This document shows, piece after piece, positions 60,295-64,000 of a DNA stretch of 64,000 bases (position 1 is its first letter; each line of letters opens with the position of its first letter). Source of the DNA: Lotus japonicus (lineage: Eukaryota > Streptophyta > Magnoliopsida > Fabales > Fabaceae); assembly GCF_012489685.1 (NCBI RefSeq), contig NC_080046.1, positions 35,489,176 through 35,553,175 on the forward strand. The letters run 5' to 3'. The position numbers were made by a program, and so were the translations under genes. The notes beneath the pieces are model-generated. The model saw only the letters and a program-made list of their open reading frames with translations. It was not told where the DNA came from and made no database searches.

Positions 60295-60302
60295 TTTTTA
60301 TA
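60295..60302 (-). promoter_or_regulatory. TATA box for the Tat antisense gene
   Basis: The minus strand reads CCTATAAAAACC about 215 bp before the chosen ATG. It is the only good TATA box between the 3' LTR and the antisense frame. Confidence 0.6.
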
Positions 60303-60480
60303 GGAGAAGGGGAGAAGCTGGAAGGGTGACGCGTGTTGGACGCGTGTGGAAGGTTGGAAGTCATGGTGGTTTTGGGGAGGTGGGTCGCGTGCAAAGGGAA
60401 GTTACTGCGCACGATGGGACGGTTATGAAAGGTGAAGTGACGGTTCCGGAGAAAGAGGGAAATTGATGTAACCAACACAT

Positions 60481-60499
60481 CACGTGGGGCAGCCACGTG
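60481..60499. promoter_or_regulatory. Paired G-boxes upstream of the antisense gene
   Basis: CACGTG occurs at 60481-60486 and 60494-60499, 13 bp apart, about 190 bp upstream of the antisense TATA box. G-boxes are known plant bZIP/bHLH binding sites; use here is inferred. Confidence 0.5.
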
Positions 60500-60956
60500 A
60501 GGCAGATAGAAATTTGAAAGGGTTTTAAAATAAGGGAAGGCGCGAAAAGCCTCGCCACTATAAGGATCAAACGCCATCGCCTGACGTTTGACACCAACAA
60601 CGAAGTTCGGTCGCTCATCGGGGTCACCGCCAGTCAATGATTGAATGATCGGCACATGACCCATGCCTGCCACCTTTCCCGCCGGCGAGAGATCATACAC
60701 CTGCTCCAACTTGTCACCAATACAAAGTAGTCGTTCTCGCCGCTTGCGGACTTGTGGACTTGCCAGCTTGGTTTGCTCGTCAAGTCAGTGGACTGGGTAA
60801 CTGAAAATGCTAGTTTCCTTTTGCTCACGCCATGTTGGCAGTATAGTTAACTTCTCTTTTCTCAAGCCATGTTGGCAGTGTAGATTCCGGTGTACAAACA
60901 GCATTTAAAAGACACCCTTAGCTCTCGTACCTCGAGCTCGGTGTCTTGTGGACTAG
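60500..60956 (+). other. Tract before the Tat 3' LTR
   Basis: No gene. The part from about 60570 is shared with the diverged Tat remnant (49873-50263, inverted), including repeated CTTGTGGACTTG-like words. I see no polypurine tract at the LTR edge, where the sequence is CTTGTGGACTAG. Confidence 0.65.
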
Positions 60957-61230
60957 TGGACTGGGCGAGCCCCTAGAGGGGCAACGCCCAGCATGTATCC
61001 CGCCCTGAGGCGGGGCCCTGGCCTTCAGTTGGGCCTTGACCTCGGAGGCCCAATTGGCCCAATAGGTAGTACCCAAGCTCTATAAATAGGAGGTAGTTAT
61101 CAATTGGAGGGGACTTTTGGCTCATTTGATGAAATAACACTTGAAATTCAGCACTCTCTCTCATTCTCACTCTCTCTTGGCACAATCCCTCTAGGTACTA
61201 TGCCTCTCTTCAATGTCCATTCCTAGAACA
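60957..61230 (+). repeat. 3' LTR of the Tat element
   Basis: 274 bp, identical to 50937-51210. Followed directly by the CACTG target-site duplication. Confidence 0.96.
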
Positions 61231-61235
61231 CACTG
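61231..61235. other. Target-site duplication CACTG, right copy
   Basis: Matches 50932-50936. Confidence 0.93.
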
Positions 61236-61581
61236 GAATCTCCTCTGAGGGATCCTCCTCGTCTGAAGACAATGGTGGTGGTGGTGGTCCTCCAAGTCCT
61301 GGTCCACAGTGAACGCCCGGTGGCAAGTTGAAGCTGATAGAGCATCGCCTCAACACTCCTGACCTCAGAAGTCCTCCGCTATCCACGTGATCCTCCATGA
61401 TGCGCCCCGAATACGTCGCTCGATGGCTCGCGGGGTCAACCACCCACGACCCGGGGTCGTCCTGATCGATCATCTCATACCTAATCCCCCCCGAAGGGTG
61501 GACCATGGTGTACCAATCCGCAATATTCATCTGACAAAAGGCGTTGTCCGCCAAAACACACACAGAAGACGCGAGGGTCAA
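61236..61581 (-). pseudogene. 5' part of an LTR-embedded frame split by the Tat element
   Basis: About 115 codons, open from a TTG (no ATG) and further upstream. A splice-acceptor-like TTCTTTAG (AG at 61584-61585) lies just before it, and a donor-like TCAG/GTGAGG at 63013/63012 could pair with it (about 1.43 kb intron). The segment includes DSGGLLRSG, NLPPG and a GPPPPPL stretch followed by acidic residues, and reads in phase into 50936-50752 once the Tat element and one target-site copy are left out. It looks like an unannotated LTR-encoded frame of legume-type gypsy elements, but I cannot name a family with confidence. Confidence 0.45.
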
Positions 61582-61585
61582 CTCT

Positions 61586-63900
61586 AAAGAACTATGTAGA
61601 TAATAAACCCAATAGGTACAAATAATAGATAGCCACTTAGGCTTATAACTAGAGATATCATTCCTAGGGTTGCATGTTCCACAAAATCATAACGACAATA
61701 ATAACAATTAGCATGTTCCAAGTAAGTTTATCAAATAGCAACCACACTCATCAACTAAGTCAGTATGCATGTTGCGTGATATGTATGCAGGTTAACCCAG
61801 TCAACCAATATGCAATCCGGAACGGATGGACATCAACGGATCAGCCCTTCACCAGCCACGGTGGTGCCATTTCGGCCCGCGTGCCTCTTACTCCAACAAC
61901 AACGGTAGTCAGATCAGCCGTAACCCGTAGGTCTGCCATTTCGGTCTGCTACAAGAGACGTCTGCAGACGCTCTATCACGGAAATCCGGGTCTTATGACC
62001 ATTTTGGAATCCGACGAGGTCCAGAGTACGTCCTGTGTTAATACCCCATTAATGTTGCATGAATGCAGGATGATTAGTCAAACAACGTCTCCGTCCTCAC
62101 TCGACACGTCGCCACGTGTTCTAGGTAAATTAAAGTCTCTAAAATCTTACCCTAAGGCAAAGTCGATTCTGCGACAAAAGACACACTTCACAACACACAT
62201 AGCTGCTCCAACAGCACAAGAGTATCACATACTCGGGAACTAACGGTTCCACGGACTTATCCCCAGGATAGCCCCACAACATAGCTGCTCCAACAGCACA
62301 ACAACAAACGCTGCTCCAACAGCACAACAACCAACGCTGCTCCAACAGCACAGCAACAAACGCTGCTCCAACAGCACAACAACGACATACTCAACACTTG
62401 GATCCGACGACACTCCTCGTTTTTCCAAAACTAAGATTTGACTTCCAATGCCTTCCTTCGAGGTTATTATCATTACTTAAAGATTTAGAGGTTATTTAAG
62501 GTCTTATGAGTTTTCTTTATAAAATAGATTCCATTTTGTCTTATCGCAAGTCTTATACATTTACAGGATCTACCAATCCCAAGTCGCTTCCAGAGGATGT
62601 CTCGATCCACTAAACAAAATCAAGGCCCGAACCTCGTTCGTCCTATCAAACTTTCTCAAAACTCTCAAAATAAAATCGGCATGACCTGCCCGCTATTCTC
62701 ACCATTCAGAATCTCAGATTCCAGTACAGAGCATATTTAAATCATCACAATCAACATGTCATATATCAATAAATCGCATCATAAACACTTAGCACTTAGC
62801 ATATAAAGCATGCACCACACATCCTAGATTACCCACATAGCACATAGCATGTAAGTCAATCTCAAAAACATTCAGTAGATGAATCATCTACATTGTCAGC
62901 CGAAGCCTCAGAAAACATTTTCCAATCACACACAATCCCAGTGCATAAACAGTAAACAATGTCGAAACATCGACCCTAAGCATTAACTAGAGATTCAGTG
63001 AGAAGCCCTCACCTGAAGGTTCTCCAGTATGATCGTCAAGCGCTTCCTCGCACTCAAAGTGTTGTTCCTCAGAGAAATCCTCAAAAGCACCTTTACAACA
63101 AAATCACAGAATACTATAAGAATCTATCGAAAACTAAGCTATCGATACTTACTAAGGTTACTCGAAGTAATCTATACTCTAAGGTACGATAATCTAGCGC
63201 GAAAGGACAAGTTTTCGGAAAAGGAAATTTTCCTCCTCCCCCTTAATAGGGCTCGGCCACTTTAGGTAATTATGGGGCTCGATTTTTCTTCGATCAAACT
63301 TGGTTCCTATGCTTTCATTAGCCGTAACTAAGGGTATTCTGAACTCGGAAAAATTATCGGATCAAAAACTGTCGCAGGGGTATTTTGGTCATGATTTTTA
63401 ACTTAGGATTTTCAAAACTGAAATCCCAAAAATAAAATTTTGCAGGGACGTCACCAACGACGTTTATGACAACTAATCCTACTAGCACTAAGCTAAGGCG
63501 ATAGTTTTTAGCCTAAAGGTTGAAGCTTTACACCAAAAACTCCAAAAATGGGTATTTTAGGTTCAAATTGATTCCGGCGGAATTCCGGCGACATAACGGA
63601 AAATCTAACCCGGCAGAAGTGATCTTGGGCACATATAGAAGAGGTTTAGAATCAGAAATGAAAGATTCAGGATAGTTTTGCAAAAACCCATAAACTATCC
63701 GCTCAGAAAACTCTACAGAAAAGCTATGGAAAAAGCGATCGGAGGTAAGGATTAGCGACTATACCTCGAAGCCTTGAAGTAGCAACTGATTGATCGACGA
63801 TCAAGCAAACGATGAAGAAAATATTCTCCTCCTTCTTCCTCTTTGTGGCCGCGGGTTTGGGTGGGGAAATGGGTAGTTTTTTTGGTTTTTTCTTCCTTTC
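61586..63900. other. LTR sequence without a recognisable gene
   Basis: AT-rich LTR body of the split element, holding a 26-bp minisatellite at 62202-62390. Only short shadow frames are open. Likely transcript leader and intron if the TATA box at 63906 is used. Confidence 0.6.
62202..62390. repeat. 26-bp minisatellite in the LTR
   Basis: GCTGCTCCAACAGCAC starts at 62202, 62284, 62310, 62336 and 62362; the last four are exactly 26 bp apart. Each unit carries GCTG...CAGC arms that could form a small hairpin. Confidence 0.9.
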
Positions 63901-63905
63901 TTTGC

Positions 63906-63913
63906 TATATATA
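63906..63913 (-). promoter_or_regulatory. Candidate TATA box of the long LTR
   Basis: TATATATA reads the same on both strands; minus orientation is chosen to match the embedded frame and the inverted LTR end at 50264. Confidence 0.45.
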
Positions 63914-64000
63914 GAAGGTGGAAATTCGCGGGAAAATGAAAGTTTCGCGAATCTGATTTTTCCGGCGTCATTCTCCATGAATTATTAGATATGTTTTGGC

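Larger units (their letters stand above)
50937..61230 (+). mobile_element. Complete, very young Tat-lineage Ty3/gypsy retrotransposon
   Basis: 10,294 bp with identical 274-bp LTRs, a 5-bp target-site duplication, a primer-binding site, one uninterrupted gag-pol frame with two RNase H domains and no chromodomain, and an antisense gene between pol and the 3' LTR. The dual RNase H (Ty3-type plus archaeal-type) and the extra antisense frame are known features of the plant Tat clade (Tat/Grande/Retand/Ogre group). Identical LTRs and intact frames make it the most likely active element in the window. Confidence 0.95.
50264..64000 (-). mobile_element. Long LTR of a second gypsy-type element, split by a Tat insertion and cut by the window end
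   Basis: Begins TGTAACACCCCG at 50264, the inverted end of a typical plant gypsy LTR. It runs to 50936, is interrupted by the complete Tat element, and continues from 61231 past 64000, giving at least 3.4 kb of LTR. A TATATATA box near 63906 and a long reading frame on the same strand suggest minus orientation. It interrupts the diverged Tat remnant. No pol is visible in the window, so solo LTR and full element cannot be told apart. Confidence 0.7.

Noticed and set aside
60080..60709. N-terminal extension of the antisense Tat frame up to 60709
   Set aside because: It lies upstream of and across the likely promoter (TATA at 60295), is Ser/Pro/His-rich without domain features, and MASNPTSPN at 60079 is a better start.
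62139..62473. Cys/Trp-rich minus-strand frames that resemble small cysteine-rich peptides
   Set aside because: They are translations of the 26-bp minisatellite, with no signal peptide or stable frame.

Overview
The window is nuclear DNA from a flowering plant, probably a eudicot. It has a long homogeneous satellite array, two plant Ty3/gypsy lineages (a chromodomain element and a Tat element with an antisense gene), and a scrap of a mitochondrial linear-plasmid RNA polymerase gene. The species cannot be fixed from sequence alone. No ordinary single-copy host gene, tRNA, rRNA or CRISPR array is visible.

Layout. Positions 1-21183, 31052-34239 and 34779-49601 form one tandem array, all in the same orientation: about 39 kb of 171-172 bp monomers, roughly 225-230 copies. 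Five monomer types (called a-e here) recur in order, giving higher-order repeats. The clearest is a 5-monomer unit of 859 bp in the right half; larger duplications of 1717, 2061, 2401, 3510 and 4810 bp are layered on top. The monomer length and higher-order structure suggest centromeric or pericentromeric DNA, but that is inference.

The array is interrupted twice. At 21184-31051 sits a complete minus-strand chromovirus (Tekay/Del-like) with 2.64 kb LTRs, an AATAA target-site duplication, an initiator-Met tRNA primer site and one 1458-codon gag-pol frame. That frame loses the end of its chromodomain tail to a 5-bp tandem duplication. At 34240-34778 sits 539 bp derived from a mitochondrial linear plasmid, carrying a broken fragment of a phage-type RNA polymerase.

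The array ends at 49601 against a nest of retrotransposons. First comes the 3' end of a diverged Tat element on the minus strand (49602-50263). It is cut by the long LTR of another element (50264 to beyond the window end, minus strand). That LTR is itself split by a complete, very young Tat element (50937-61230) with identical 274-bp LTRs and a CACTG target-site duplication. The young element encodes gag-protease-RT-RNaseH-archaeal-type RNaseH-integrase on the plus strand. On the opposite strand, downstream of pol, it carries a two-exon antisense gene (about 820 codons) with its own TATA box and paired G-boxes.

The items most worth a second look are the antisense Tat gene and its promoter, the LTR-embedded reading frames (one of them split by the Tat insertion yet in phase across it), the covarying dyad symmetry inside the satellite monomer, and the plasmid polymerase fragment in the array.
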